NCBI GenBank assembly: GCA_002633025.1
Contig: NMRB01000233.1
Location: forward strand, 87,107-151,106
Reading direction: 5' to 3'
Source: Notospermus geniculatus
Taxonomy: Eukaryota; Nemertea; Pilidiophora; Heteronemertea; Lineidae
DNA: 64,000 nt
The notes under the pieces are model-generated. The model did no database searches. It saw nothing but the letters and a program-made list of their open reading frames with translations, and was not told where the DNA came from. Below, piece by piece: positions 10,935 to 22,885 of the stretch (positions are counted from its first letter, which is position 1; each line of letters opens with the position of its first letter). The translations under genes were made by a program, and so were the position numbers.

Positions 10935-11830
10935 TTTGTTTATGAAGCACATACCCAGGCCAGCTACATGCGCATCTTCGGAACTTCGGAAGGCAACTGC
11001 TCGGCAATTTCCGTAGACACTCGCAATTCCCCTCGGACACAATTCCAAGGCAGCCATCTTGAACGCGCAAGGATTTCCATTTGGATGCGGTCGCCTCATC
11101 ACACCTGCAGCACCTACGCACTTGGATCATGGCAGATTGGGTGAGATACCGGTACGTTTATATATAATATGCATTAACTTATCCAGCAAATAAGGTTGAA
11201 CATCTTAACAGGCCAAAATTCTGCCAAAATAGTCCCACGGTCTGTCACGTGGGTTTGTTGATAAACAATATGGCTGCCTTGGACTTGTGTCCGAGGTGAA
11301 ATGCGCCGCCCAGTGGACAGATAAGCAGTTCGCCTCAGGTCGTTTCGAATGCTACATGCGAACCCTCCTCTGTCACCAATCTCTGTTACTATGTTTAGTA
11401 TTATATGTACCGCCGGAAAATGTGACAACCAATCGATCGAATATACATTGTAGAAAAAATCTGAGACAAAGATTTCATCTCGGAGTGTTAAACTCCCAGC
11501 TGCGTCAGATGGTCGGCAACAATGTGTGAAAGAGTGGTAATTAAAGGAGCGTCCGTTCGGAATGGACCATGAATAGGTTTGTCTTGAATGCAAACATGCT
11601 ACCCACGAAGTAATGAAGGATGGTGTGAGGATGTGTCTTTGCGCGGTCGTTACTACAAGGCCATGTTAACACGGCCATCGAGCCTGTCATGCAACTGTTG
11701 TTTGGATGGAAGGTGCGGCTCGATGGAAAGAAGTAGGACCACGCCGGACACTTTTCTACATGACGGTATTTCCTATTACACGTGATATTTTAAAGAAGTG
11801 TTACCCCCGGGGGTGTTACCATGAGAAAGC
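10935..11830. other. No gene recognised
   Basis: Mixed unique-looking sequence with no domain motif in any frame and no repeat that I can delimit. Confidence 0.35.
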
Positions 11831-11834
11831 CAAG

Positions 11835-12016
11835 CACAAAACTGAGGTCAGGGCCGAATTTAGCTTTTTGGTCGGGGGGAGGGGCAAAAGCCTCTCTGGG
11901 ATAGAAGACCTTTTTGACCGTTTTTTGCCCAAAATCCGCATGAAAAAGTACGTTTTTTGGTTGGCTCTGGGGGGCAACTGCCCGCTGCCCCTCCCCCACT
12001 ATTAATACGGCCCTGG
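11835..12016. repeat. Candidate interspersed repeat (GC-skewed, ggggg/ccccc ends)
   Basis: The segment runs from agggccgaatttag through a ggggggagggg run to ctgcccctcccccac and tacggccctgg. The two ends are partly complementary (agggccg and cggccct). It looks like a mobile-repeat end, but I cannot name the family or fix exact borders. Confidence 0.35.
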
Positions 12017-12019
12017 AGG

Positions 12020-12738
12020 TAATTATACTGATTACACCTGACGGTACCCTCTCTAGCCACGCGTTAAGGAAGGGGGTACGTAACCCTTACGAATGGGGAA
12101 CGCCCACGCTGGGCTACTGCATGTATAGGTTATACGACTCGACGGTGTGAAGTAGATCAAACCGGTCATCGTCCCCGACGGCTGCGTTTCCTATTACACG
12201 AGTTATTTCACTATATAACGCGTTCAATGTACTTGTTGACTTTTGAAACCGTCTGGTTTATATTTGTAACCAATCACGTTATCGGATCTTCCAGAGCCAA
12301 TTCCTCGAACCGTTTCATTGGATTATTGACCATTTCACACCGTTTTAGAATTCAATCAAGTTACGACAACTGGTGCCATCACTTATCTTGTCTATAACGA
12401 CTCGATAAGGACGTCAATATTGTCCTCTCGACGCTGTGTTTAGGTGCAAAAGCAAGTCACAAAGGTCGTCTGTACCTTTAGATGGACTTTTTTATTACTC
12501 AGACCTTGGAGGAATTACACTGTCACTATAATTCCTCCAAGCTCAGACATTGGTGATTTCTGCATTTTCGCACTTTTGTAGCGTTATTCAGCTTTTAAGA
12601 AAAAAAGGTTGAAGTTTGGGTTTATAAACGGTAGAGGTGTCATCCGAATTTACACTTTAACCCCAGTCTATCCTGAAACCTTTCAGTATAGAACTCAGAT
12701 GAGCTGCTCATTCAGCGCTACAATCTGAGCATTTCCGA
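12020..12738. other. No gene; one short perfect hairpin
   Basis: Positions 12505-12541 form a 13-bp perfect stem (cttggaggaatta with taattcctccaag) around an 11-nt loop. No coding signal was seen in the rest. Confidence 0.4.
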
Positions 12739-12919
12739 CCGGTGTGACAGGGATCAAAGTCCCCCTGGAATCAAAGTCCGGTCTTATTATTCAGCGAGGG
12801 ATTAGAATATACATATATGGCTATGGAGACCACGACCATTCGAATATTATAATCTTACAATAGCGGGTTATTGTTTGGCGGACTTGCATTCCTAGGACGT
12901 TGACTCCTGTCACACCTGG
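12739..12919. mobile_element. MITE with CCGGTGTGACAGG ends
   Basis: The left end CCGGTGTGACAGGGATCAAA and the right end, read in reverse complement, CCAGGTGTGACAGGAGTCAA share a terminal repeat of about 24 bp. A related copy in the opposite orientation lies at about 17855-18030. I cannot define a target duplication. Confidence 0.6.
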
Positions 12920-13671
12920 ACCCTCTGACCGCTAGTCGGAGACCCGAACCACTACACCACAAGAAGAATGTGCGATGTCAGATGACGTAGTGGTAACATT
13001 GGTGCCTTTCACAATCTGAAGTCATGGCTCCGCGGTTCATTCTTCTCTTCGACTGCACGTCTCTGACTGGCACAACAGTTTGAGATGACTACAGACTCAA
13101 CCTATAGACTCAATATGAATTGTAGACTCGTAAGTTGGCCACAGGCCATACACTTGTTGACGATGAGCCTCGATCCGAGGTGACAATTCCTCAGTATCAT
13201 CTACTTGTTGATACGAGGCCATCGACACCCGACACAATCAGTCTCCCACTGTGGAGTGTTTGCCATGCCATCCAACCATTCACTCAAGTACACATAACTC
13301 TCCGTGGCGACAAATACGTAACATGCTTGCCTGTAGAACCCAGTTAGACACCATCAGATATCCCAAGTGATCACTCACCAGGCGATTACTTGCGTGAGAT
13401 GCTTGAAGATTCCACTGGCTTAGCTTTCGACACAGAAAACATCCGCCCAATATCATTGATTTATAGATACATTGTGCCGGACCACTTGTGGTTGATAGGG
13501 TGTCTGCTGACCTCTCTTCGGCCACACAGAGAGAAGATGACTTTATAGCAGCAGCCAAATGAAGATGCGGCAACGATCACTATTAAGAAAAGCCCTGCAC
13601 TTTAGCAGAAAAAGCAACGATATCTATCCTACTGACAAAAAGGGACTGATACATGCCCCAGGACACGACCC
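12920..13671. other. No gene recognised
   Basis: No domain motifs, RNA genes or repeats that I can support. Confidence 0.35.
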
Positions 13672-14068
13672 TAAACTAACGCCTAATCGGTTAATGTCAT
13701 CCTGGGTATAGTTCGATCAACAAAAGTACGGTACATGTGTTCCCAGGATTGGATACATCACCTAAAGACGAGATTGTTCTCGTAAATGTCACAGGACCAC
13801 AAGCACGACAAAGTCGAAAAACATGTTTTCAATTCACGCATTTGTCACGAACATGCCGCTCAGGTATACGACAGAAGTACCAATCGCGCGCGGTCCTGTT
13901 GATCACGCGAGATCCGTTGCTAACTCGTACCTAGACTCAAAACTACGGTACTGGGTATACTTTTGTAGCTCGAACTATACCCAGGGTATAGTTTTGTGGG
14001 ACGACATTGAACCTGGGTATATTTCTGTTATACCCAGGACGACATTAACCGATTCGGCTAAACCGTAA
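13672..14068. mobile_element. Foldback element with tatacccagg blocks
   Basis: The left arm contains aatcggttaatgtcatcctg followed by ggtatagttcgatcaac. The right end has the reverse complement of these parts, interleaved with extra copies of tatacccagg. This points to a foldback element with duplicated inner arms. Exact ends are uncertain. Confidence 0.55.
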
Positions 14069-14309
14069 ACTAACCACTGCAGTCACCAGACAATGGCATA
14101 ATGGCGACAACAGTACTGGGCAAAGGGCAGATCAGCAACATCAGTCTTCGTCGCGAAGGCTTGCTGCTACCATAGACCTAAACTACGGGTGTCTACCTGA
14201 CAATAGGCTCGACAATGGCCTAAGGATGTCGCCAATCTGCTGACAAAGGCACTGACGTCCTTGTCCGTCGGCCAAGTTACAATGCACTTCTCCACATGCC
14301 CCATCAGTC

Positions 14310-14345
14310 AAGTACATGTACATGTACATGTACATGTACATGTAA
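14310..14345. repeat. acatgt microsatellite
   Basis: About five tandem acatgt hexamers. This simple repeat sits just left of a long perfect palindrome. Confidence 0.9.
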
Positions 14346-14354
14346 CTTACATGT

Positions 14355-14555
14355 ATGAGAAGAAATGAAATAGGTAACACCGTCTTTTGAATCAACTTGG
14401 TTGTATTGAGACAAGCTTTCGACCCTATCGGGCCTTCATCAGACCTGGCCATCGGGCCTTATCGGACCTGATGAAGGCCCGATAGGGTCGAAAGCTTGTC
14501 TCAATACAACCAAGTTGATTCAAAAGACGGTGTTACCTATTTCATTTCTTCTCAT
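14355..14555. repeat. Near-perfect 88-bp-arm palindrome
   Basis: Arms 14355-14442 and 14468-14555 are complementary over about 88 bp around a 25-bp spacer. The right arm contains ctgatgaaggcccgataggg followed by tcgaaag. This has the order CTGATGA, short stem, GAAA seen in hammerhead ribozyme cores and in the 3' ends of some invertebrate retroelements. The spacer repeats atcgggcctt-like pieces. The near identity of the arms implies recent formation or conversion. Confidence 0.8.
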
Positions 14556-15059
14556 TCATTCAACGATCAACACGGCTATCTCTATAATTATTAACTTACA
14601 TGTACTTGACTCCAAACAAAGATTTGACTGAATGGGCATGATGACGACATTTATCATTTGCTGACGAATGCGCCGACATCAGTCCGTCTGCCCTTGGCCC
14701 TCATGACATGACAGAACTCAGATCCATTAACTTTTCTCCATAACAATTTTGAGTTGATATCAAATGGTTAACGCTAATCAATCACAAGCTGTATTAGCTA
14801 AAGGCTAACCAATCAATCAACCCGTCATCGCCGAGTTATGAGTTCTCGAAGTCATGCGAACTTAAAATCCACCACTGATTTAATTCATTTATTACAGTTT
14901 ATTAAAGTACACATCAGCATGACGGAGTTTTAACTGGTCATGGTCTTTGTTAGACTCAGCTGTAAGCGTAAATAAGGAACTTGTGTTACCCTTCTTTGTC
15001 TCTTTTTATTGACCCTTACCCGCCCAAACACATACATATATCTTGTGTCGAATGGGAAC
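14556..15059. other. No gene recognised
   Basis: AT-rich sequence with no coding or repeat signal that I can define. Confidence 0.35.
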
Positions 15060-15390
15060 AGTCCGTTCTACATCGCACAAGTGGGGACACGCATAAGTCC
15101 ACGCTTATTTACATACAGTAAGCTCGAGTTTAAACCACCGGTTCAGTATGTTCATAAGCACACCCAAAGTAGGGTCAGTTTCACCCTAGGCCTTAAGCAA
15201 CTATTCATTCCATCACTGGGTTGTGATCGTTCTAGCAATTCTAGCCATTCAGCGTGGTAATTGGTATGTTTTATTCACTCCCATTTCGACTGTGGGTGTG
15301 CTTATGAACCGGTGGTTTAAACTCGAGTTTACTGTATAGACCTATATGTCTGTGTGTCCCCAGTCGGTCGGTATAGAACATTACCGTAGC
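15060..15390. mobile_element. Foldback element with ctcgagtttaaaccaccggt arms
   Basis: 15115-15166 and 15293-15336 are inverted copies containing ctcgagtttaaaccaccggt. The left arm has a small internal duplication of about 9 bp. Weaker complementarity continues outwards through ttctac-gtggggacac blocks to about 15060 and 15390. No target duplication is clear. Confidence 0.55.
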
Positions 15391-16222
15391 AAATCGACTA
15401 ACTCTGGACATCGTTTTGATCGTATCGAAATGGGGACATACGTGCAAACTACATAATTGACTGTGCATGACGTGCGGCATTATTTGACAGGCCTTAGATC
15501 ATGCAGACTGGGGACGTCCCCGTTTGGTGGCTTGGGGTCCACAGTCATACGGTGTTTTTCCACACACAAATGTCCACCACTGCACTAGGTGACTACAATA
15601 TATCCAGAGCCACACAGCTTTTAACTGGGCTGAATTCTCGATCCAATGTTGAAAGGTAGTTCTTGGGAACTGTCGGGTGTAATTTGACGTTCTTGCTTTG
15701 GCTCTTCTTATCTTTCGGAATGCCAGCTAGTATTCGCATTACCTTTGTTAGACCAGTAACTGTTGTTTTGACTGAAGTTATTCTACGTTATTCTACAAGG
15801 ATAATCATTACCTACTGACATCGAGCCCTGCCCCTGGAGCTGTGAACCTTTTCCGCTCAGTGGTGGCTTCTGTTGTAAAATTATCAGTTGAAACGTGCGA
15901 TGCTGAGATGGTGTTGAGATGCAGGGCCTACCGGAGGCACCTGTGCCATGCTTGTTGAAGGAAGTGGAATACTAACCGTTATTAGTTTAACTATCAGCAG
16001 ATAACTCGGAGTAACTCGCAGACAAGTGATGGTAATAAGAAGTCATTGTGTTAACAAACAAACCGAAAGAAGTTGTTGAACTCTTCAAAGCTGTCAATAG
16101 GCCTCATTGGAAAGAAATCGTCGACGAATGTCTTCCAGTCTGTGAACATGGATGAGGTGAAAGCATTCGATAGGGATTTGAAAGACGACATAGTATGTGC
16201 ACAATAGAGTATATAGGCCTAG
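15391..16222. other. No gene recognised
   Basis: No coding signal or delimitable repeat. Confidence 0.35.
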
Positions 16223-16226
16223 TTAA

Positions 16227-16700
16227 AGGGGGATATCCGAAAGATATTGCCCGGCGGGCACTAGTTGTTATTGTTTTGATTAGCGCACAGCGCCGTCTGT
16301 TAAGCGGGTGATCCACTGTTGCGATCTTGGCTTGAGACGGGGTTGCGTTCCCTTGCGATCACCTTATAAGGACTTCCGATTGCCATATAAGGTGATCGCA
16401 AGGGAACACAACCCCGTCTCAAGCCAAGATCGCAACAGTGGATCACCCGCTTTAATCAACGATGACACTACGCTACGGCACAGGCCCCTGGAGAGCTATC
16501 AGTGAGTTTAACCAAACGTATCTAAAAAATCACAACACGTATCTAAAAACACACTAGTGTTCTTTGGTTAGATACGTGTTCAAAACTCACTGATAGCTCT
16601 CCAGGGGCCTGTGCCGTAGCGTAGTGTCACCGCTGATTAACAGACGGCGCTGTGCGCTAATCAAAACAATAACAACAAGTGCCCGCCGGGCAGTCTCTCT
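16227..16700. mobile_element. TTAA-flanked foldback element with a nested MITE
   Basis: The outer arms share gcccggcgggcac and ttgattagcgcacagcgccg, and TTAA occurs at 16223-16226 and 16701-16704. The left arm is split by the MITE at 16304-16451, while the right arm is continuous. A fragment of the loop side (ttggttagatac, then actcactgatagctctcca) recurs at 44216-44256, so the family has other copies. Confidence 0.75.
16304..16451. mobile_element. 148-bp palindromic TTAA MITE nested in a foldback
   Basis: Almost a perfect palindrome: GCGGGTGATCCACTGTTGCG begins the left arm and its complement ends the right. TTAA flanks it at 16300-16303 and 16452-16455. The other arm of the host foldback reads ctgttaatcag at the same place (16631-16643) with no insert, giving an internal empty site. 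Target preference is piggyBac-type. Confidence 0.85.
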
Positions 16701-16704
16701 TTAA

Positions 16705-17414
16705 CGAAAGATTCGGAGGAGGCCTGCCTTGTTGAAACCTGTACAAAATACAATGGAAAAGTGGTATTCGCTGAGTTAGGTGTGGCCCAAGCAGACGACA
16801 ACTACTTTTAGAATACGCTGTATTCTCTATCAAACAGATGTGCAGCATTCCTTCTCCACGGATGGGTCAGATGGGCCAGATATCAATCAGTGGCCAGAAT
16901 CAAAAACCCTTCATTCAAGCTGTGTCGAGTAGCCTACCAAGCTTACCATTTCTCTGAGCATGGAATTAGTTGGCGCCACCGTCTTATCTTTTTCTGGTGA
17001 AAGGCTTACTTGCCTTTGAGATCAGTATGACTGATAATGCCCTTGATGGTTGCGATAGGAGGCCGGACACTGCTGTTCAAACCCTCGGCACCAGCTTCCG
17101 CTTCACTCGGAGCATTTCCATTGGTAAGTGATAAAACCCGGAATGAAATGAAACCCATCGAAATGGGACTCGCAAGGAATTTGAGATTTAACGTAGGCCT
17201 TGAGATTGACGTTTTTTCGACATACCACACAAAATTAAATTGAATTGTTATTTTAAAATCAATCAGAATCATCATATACGGAATTCCCTTCAAAGCTCCT
17301 CTGTTTTTGTTGTTGCGTTTTCTTCACTCAATCGGTTGGTGCATAAAGCAGGTTCTACGTTAACCAACTAAACATCGGTAGTATTACAATCAGACAATAA
17401 AACGAAATCAAATT
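16705..17414. other. No gene recognised
   Basis: A short inverted relative of the following tandem repeat (cccatcgaaatggg, about 17153-17168) is present. No coding support. Confidence 0.35.
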
Positions 17415-17817
17415 GATGCAAATCATGCCCATTTCGATGATTTCATTTCGTTTCGTTTCGTTCCGGCTTTTATCACAACCCCATTGGCTAGCGACCGGGT
17501 TTTATCACTAACCATTTCCATTCGAAGTGTGGCCGACAAAACTGCTGAAATGTCTCAACAAATAACATAAAAATCTTTTTCTTCATCATTCCAAGAAACT
17601 TCCATGAATTCCAAATTCAGTATCTCCAAAAATAGATGATGCAAATCATGCCCATTTCGATGATTTCGTTTCGTTTCGTTTCGGGCTTTATCACTAACCA
17701 TTTCCATTCGAAGTGTGGCCGGCAAAACTGCTGAAATGTCTCCGCATATAACATAAACATCTTTTTCTTCATCATTCCAAAGAAACTTCCATGAATTCCA
17801 AATTCAGTATCTCGCAA
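17415..17817. repeat. Tandem duplication, 223-bp unit
   Basis: gatgcaaatcatgcccattt starts at 17415 and again at 17638, and the following approximately 180 bp match closely. The first copy has an extra short stretch around cccattggctagcgaccggg. There is no coding content. Confidence 0.85.
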
Positions 17818-17854
17818 GTGATGCTGTGATAATTTTAATGGGGCAATTCCATCA

Positions 17855-18030
17855 GAGACCTGTGACCGCCAACTGCCGAATGATGCAGTCGTGAAAGGAA
17901 TATGGCAGTCCTAGGGAAGGCAGGTAATGCATTCGAATGATCCTGGTTTTTCAGCCATATATCCTGATCCCTCGTTCAACATTAAAACCGGACTTATATT
18001 CCTCGGGAACATAAATTCCTGTCACACCGG
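17855..18030. mobile_element. Inverted relative of the CCGGTGTGACAGG MITE
   Basis: The right end CCTGTCACACCGG and internal blocks (gggatca-ggatatatggct and cattcgaat, read on the minus strand) match the element at 12739-12919 in opposite orientation. The left end is degenerate. Confidence 0.5.
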
Positions 18031-18590
18031 CAATATTGGCCTGCCGTACCGCATTGCCATCACCATATTATAAGAAATATTATCGACCACATGTGACAGC
18101 AATCTCACGGTATATTTCTTATTTTCATTCACTTGACAAGCAATGGGGTTTTCTCTCCAAAGCACCCCACAAAATATTTATCAAAAATCCATCCCGAGTC
18201 CTCTGTCGGGAATTACATGGCCGATAAAAGTTGATTTACTTAGATGATACAGACATTTCGCATTCTCATACCATCCTTGACAATGTGCTGGGGCATTACC
18301 AATAGGAATTGGGATGCAGATAAACTCAGAATGAATGTATTCTAACGATTTATTGCCCGATATTGTTCATTGGTCGCGAGAGACAGATTCTAAGCTGACC
18401 CACAGACGGTGAATCCCTTGTTACAGCTATTTGTAACAGCTGTTGCGATCAATATTTGGGTCCGATGTGCAACATTTCGTTGCATAAGGCTTTCCCATCG
18501 TTGGCGGAGTCTAAGCCCTGCCAACATACCGAAAGTATTGATGAAGGAAATTCCGAACGGTGGACAAAGTCACAAGTCTCCGCCTGCCTA
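18031..18590. other. No gene recognised
   Basis: No domain, RNA or repeat signal that I can support. Confidence 0.35.
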
Positions 18591-18839
18591 CACTGAAAAA
18601 CTTTTCTTCATCAAATGACGAACTTTGGTTCGTTTTCATTATCACCAAACTGAGTATCTAAATTCGTCAAAATGACAAGTCCAGGTTCGTCATTTTGATG
18701 AACCCTTGTTTATGTTCGTCAAGAGTTCGTCAAAATGACGAACCTGGACTTGTCATTTTGACGAATTTAATAGATGCTCAGTTTGGTGATGGAAAACGAA
18801 CCTAAGTTCGTCATTTTGATGAAGAAAAGTTTTTCAGTG
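18591..18839. mobile_element. Foldback MITE with CACTGAAAAACT ends, TA-flanked
   Basis: The ends CACTGAAAAACT and AGTTTTTCAGTG are bordered by TA at 18589-18590 and 18840-18841. The interior is made of repeated aatgacgaac and ttcgtcatttt blocks that fold back. Apparent open frames are palindrome artefacts. Fits a Tc1/mariner-type MITE. Confidence 0.8.
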
Positions 18840-18841
18840 TA

Positions 18842-20298
18842 TACCTCCAAGCAAGACGGCTCAAGGTGTCTATTGGTTCACGTGGGCCTATAGTCCCTTT
18901 AAGTGACCATTATATTGGGTCCAATTTGAGCTTGTAACGGATTTTTCGGCACCAAAGCATTAGCGTATCTCAAGACAATGAGCTGAGATATGTTAGTTTT
19001 TATGCCTAGAAGTGTCCCAGCTATTTATTTTAGCGATTATTTCGCGATTAATACGTTTTTTCGGCCTTTTGTGGTTTTCTAGAGATTTCATAATTAAGAA
19101 ACGATTTTGGTTGGCTAGAATCCATACGGGGGTCACACATTCATCTCGGGCTCCAGGGCGGCCGAGTATGGTTTGTATAATTAGTGTGACCTCGATGTGG
19201 CCCCGACGTTGAGAAGCACGTGATGTGGATATATATAGAAATTGTTATCTTTAGCCATGGTGCAAGATGGGGTATACATTAGCGTTTGTTGAGTATTACG
19301 ACGAGCCGTGGATTATCACTCACTCTTTTTGTGCGAGTACTGAGTTAGGCCTGTTTGTTCGATCATGATGGAGACGGAATGTTGTTTTGTTTACGTTTTT
19401 CAGTCGGCGTTTTGGCCTGAATCGAATGCACTTTGCTTTGACAACTTCATTTGACCTTGGAGTAACTGACTGTTCAATGTGTCAGGTTGAGCACTTGTGT
19501 TCTCGTATCGAAGGCATTTGTGTTTGTGCGAACATTCTTTATTTCAAANACTTTGGCCATATCTCATCGTAGTAAATGTTACGATGTTTCTGCACTAATC
19601 CTTCACCATTCAGTGTATCACCAGGCTACTCACACTTCATACTCTGTCACAGAGGTGAGCACAATGGCCCTGGCCATTTCATTCAACCTGAAGTTAGTAA
19701 CATTTTTCCATTATCGAAAGCAAAATAACACATAATGCTTTGTAAAGAAGTTCTCAAGCTGTAACTAAGGGCATGACTGATAGTCATTTGTATGAAACTG
19801 TTGTGCTGCTGTTTTTTGATAATACATACAAAAGCCAGTAACGTGTACATGTTTTTGCACATTGACCTGGCTCTCAGTCTCACAGGGGTTTAGATAATGT
19901 GCCTATTTCCGTAAATACGCAAATCTTGTTGGAAATCTTATTGAAAAACGCATTAAGTGAAATCTTGCACATAAGCATAACATACGCACGCCAAAAAAGC
20001 TCCAGATGCGGACTGTAAGCACTATGATACTTTATGATCCGTCAAATACGCAAGCAATTGAAAACTGTCTGTTTAAAACTGCGACTAAAGTTCCAAAATC
20101 AGCATACAAAAGGCGAGGAGATGGATGAGATTGCCGCCATGGCACTCTCAGTCTCCGTCATTTCTTCATCATTATCCGATGATATGGGACAAGGGATTTG
20201 GTGCTCCTACGCCCCAAAACACTTCAAATGGACAATGCTTGTCACCTTCAAAGGAAATGAAATACCGGGTAACTTAATGTACTGCCCCCACGCTCTAA
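18842..20298. other. No gene recognised; one half of a diverged repeat pair
   Basis: About 19985-20130 resembles about 22295-22435 (ccagatgcggac, cgtcaaatacgcaagcaa, ttgaaaactgt), so both are copies of an unidentified interspersed sequence. An N lies at 19550. No convincing gene. Confidence 0.35.
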
Positions 20299-20805
20299 GG
20301 GTGGCTTGACACTTGCACGATTTTCGTTCCCGCAATGACGCGCAGTTTGGCGTGCCAATGATTAAAGTCTTCGGGAACGAGCGTGAGGAGTGCGTGAAGA
20401 GTGCGGGGGTGCGTGCCATGTCGTAGAGAGAATTTTGAAATGTTCAAAAATTCGGCGCGCATCAATGATCGTGCCATGTGCGTACCACTTGCGTGAATGA
20501 TGCGTGAACACTACGCGAACTCGGCGCGAACACTGCCGACGGTGCGTGTGAAAACGCGAAGTCGTCGGAGCGATGTGGGAAGACAGCGGAAACTAATGCG
20601 TGCTGTGCGTGACACTGCTGGACATTGCGGGACAATGCGGCAGGGTAGTCGTGAACAATGCGCGAACAATACTTAACGTATGCGTAAACAAGTGCGTAGA
20701 CAGTGCGTAACAGGCCGCAAAGGCGGCTTCAACGAAATGGCACGCCTTGCAACGACGCATTGCGCGGCATTGCGGGACAAAAATCGTGGAAGTGTCATGG
20801 TGGCT
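20299..20805. mobile_element. CpG-rich element with about 40-bp terminal inverted repeats
   Basis: Left acttgcacgattttcgttcc followed by cgcaatg is complementary to the right cattgcgggacaaaaatcgt followed by ggaagtg. The interior is unusually rich in gcg and cgcg and is made of repeated gcgtgaacaatgcg-like pieces, unlike the AT-rich surroundings. No transposase. Possibly a hAT or Harbinger-type non-autonomous element; superfamily uncertain. Confidence 0.65.
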
Positions 20806-21084
20806 TAACAACCCTCAGTGTAATGTTCTAAAACTCCATGATTGATTCCTCAATTTATGTGCGACTACCTCACTAGAGAAAGATCTTAAAATCCATTGGG
20901 GTTGTAAGTGAGGGGTCCAGTACCCAGACCTGCAGTTTCAGTCATGCCAAGCTACGTGTACTTCCTATATTGCTAACTTTAATATTGTCTTGCTTTATCA
21001 GAAGCGGTGAGCAGAAGCATAAGTTCACTGTTTCAACCATGATCTATATGAATGATAGAGGAAAACGGAGTAAAAGTTATCAAT

Positions 21085-21195
21085 TATACTTTACCGAATG
21101 CTCTGTGAACTCTCGTGTTGTACTTATTAACATCCTCCAGCAATAATTCCACCCAATCTTTGAAGATCTCGTATTTCCCGATCCTTCCTGGCAAT
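21085..21195 (-). pseudogene. Retroviral-type integrase, C-terminal core fragment
   Basis: Reading leftwards on the minus strand, an open stretch gives GKYEIFKDWVELLLEDVNKY followed by NTRVHRAFG. This is the W-x-x-x-L and Y-N-x-x-x-H-R pattern at the end of the DDE integrase (rve) core. Only about 35 residues remain. A second copy lies at 28381-28480 on the same strand. Both flank the type B DNA polymerase remains, an arrangement expected of Polinton/Maverick-like elements, although an LTR element is also possible. Inactive fragment. Confidence 0.5.
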
Positions 21196-21199
21196 GATG

Positions 21200-22468
21200 T
21201 TGGTCTCCTTTTCCAATCCTTCCTGGGAGTGTGGTCTTCCTGTGAACATGGTGAAGGGCTTGGTTGATGACTCTCTTGGTTGTCTTTAGTTGCTTCTTCA
21301 GGTTTTTCTCATTTGTACTTTGCTTTATGCTGATGAAGAGGCAGATACTCAAGGCGTTTCTTTAATTTCTGCTTGCGAGATATGATTGGCTGGCTTCGAC
21401 TTCTTCTCATGGAACTTGTGGTGTCACGTTCCTGGGAACTGATTAGTTAAATAAGGGATAACAACGCTCAAGAGTGGGTGCACAGTGACAGACTATTGTG
21501 ATTCTTGGTTCACTCACAACGCAGATGTTACGATGCTTGAGGGTTCCATCAGCTGATCTCCAGTACGCCATGAAGGGATGCAATACATGTATAGCCTGCT
21601 TGTTCTCCCAATGGAAGCTTTGAATTTCATCTTGTACTACAAAAGAAAAGTTTTCTGCAAAGACACCTTGCAGGATTACCTCGTGTGGACTCATCCTGGC
21701 CTTCAGTTGCTCCATATACGAACTTTGGGCTTGTGCAGTGCAAGTATGCCAAGTCAGCTGAACAACTTACTCTGAAAAATTGTCAATAATTGTCAATAAT
21801 GAGGTACCGGCAGACCTAATCCGCGATGCGGCGCTGACAATCAACTCGGTCATAACTGCGTCATTGAAAGTGAGGCTAACGTTACTTTCCAATTAATTCT
21901 GAATAGCACACCCTGTTTCTAGGCCAAATATAACTAAAACATTGCACTCAATTTCTGATTTTAATTTTCTATCATTAAGTACAGAAGTGCTAAAATATAT
22001 CTCATGGCTTTTGAGCAAAAATCTCTGCGGGAACATGATGAATTTAATCGATAAAGTTGACCATTTTAGTGCAAAAGACAGGCGAATGGTCGACGTCATG
22101 GGTTGTGAATGACGCAGTTTTTGTAACGTCAGAATGACCCACGACGCCTGATGACGTTCAACAATCGCAAAGGCATGCGCACCTGCGTTTTAACCGAGTT
22201 GATGATCAGTGCCTCCTTTTGTTTGCCTGTACCCGATTGTTGAAGTCCTCTCTCTTTACATTTGCATGGTGGACGCGCGGTTGCGCATGAAAGCCCCAGA
22301 TGCGGATCCTACGCCTTTATGATAATGATATGATCCATCGTCAAATACGCAAGCAGTTGAAAACTGTATTTAAACATGCAGGTGAAGTTATGTATCGGCA
22401 TGCAGAAGGTGATGTAATATAAGATTTCCATCATTTCCAATCAGCGTGACGTTCAGGTGATCGCCTTC
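21200..22468. other. No gene recognised
   Basis: Contains the second half of the diverged repeat pair (about 22295-22435). Other frames show no domain. Confidence 0.35.
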
Positions 22469-22885
22469 TTAACCTATACTAAAGCCCTCGGAAAATCCAG
22501 AAACAAGGATTTGTTTCTCCTTAGCATACTCAGAAAGAAATCTACTCAGAGCTGTTGGATTGACCGGGGTTGGCAGGCTTGTGGGAGGGTCTGGTGAAAG
22601 CTCGGAGTGAGGGGTTAGCATCCGCTGTACTGGCTGAAGACTGGGTGGCCTTATTGCAGCCCGAGGCAGGGTGAGACCCAGAGCATTTGAAACAAGTATG
22701 GGAGTAAGCTGGTCTGAGAACCCAGCCTGTGCAGCCCAGGAGGCAGCTCCAATACGGAAAGAATGACCCTGATACATACTGGTATCCAAGGAGCAAGCCT
22801 GTAGAAGACTGCGCAAATAAAAAGAGAAGTACGTGCAGGTGACTGAAGAACCGACCCGGGGTCTGAAGTGCATTGTTTGTAAACA
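22469..22885 (-). pseudogene. DIRS-type retroelement fragment (tyrosine recombinase end joined to RT leader)
   Basis: One continuous frame holds YQGHSFRIGAASWAAQAG, the conserved H-x-x-R box of tyrosine recombinases encoded by DIRS/Ngaro retroelements, where the Arg and His are catalytic. After about 70 residues the frame continues into TALSRFLSEY and LVSGFSEGF, the short conserved region before the reverse transcriptase of the same elements. The recombinase C-terminus with its catalytic Tyr is missing, so two parts have been joined by deletion. It is embedded next to DNA polymerase coding sequence. Confidence 0.6.
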
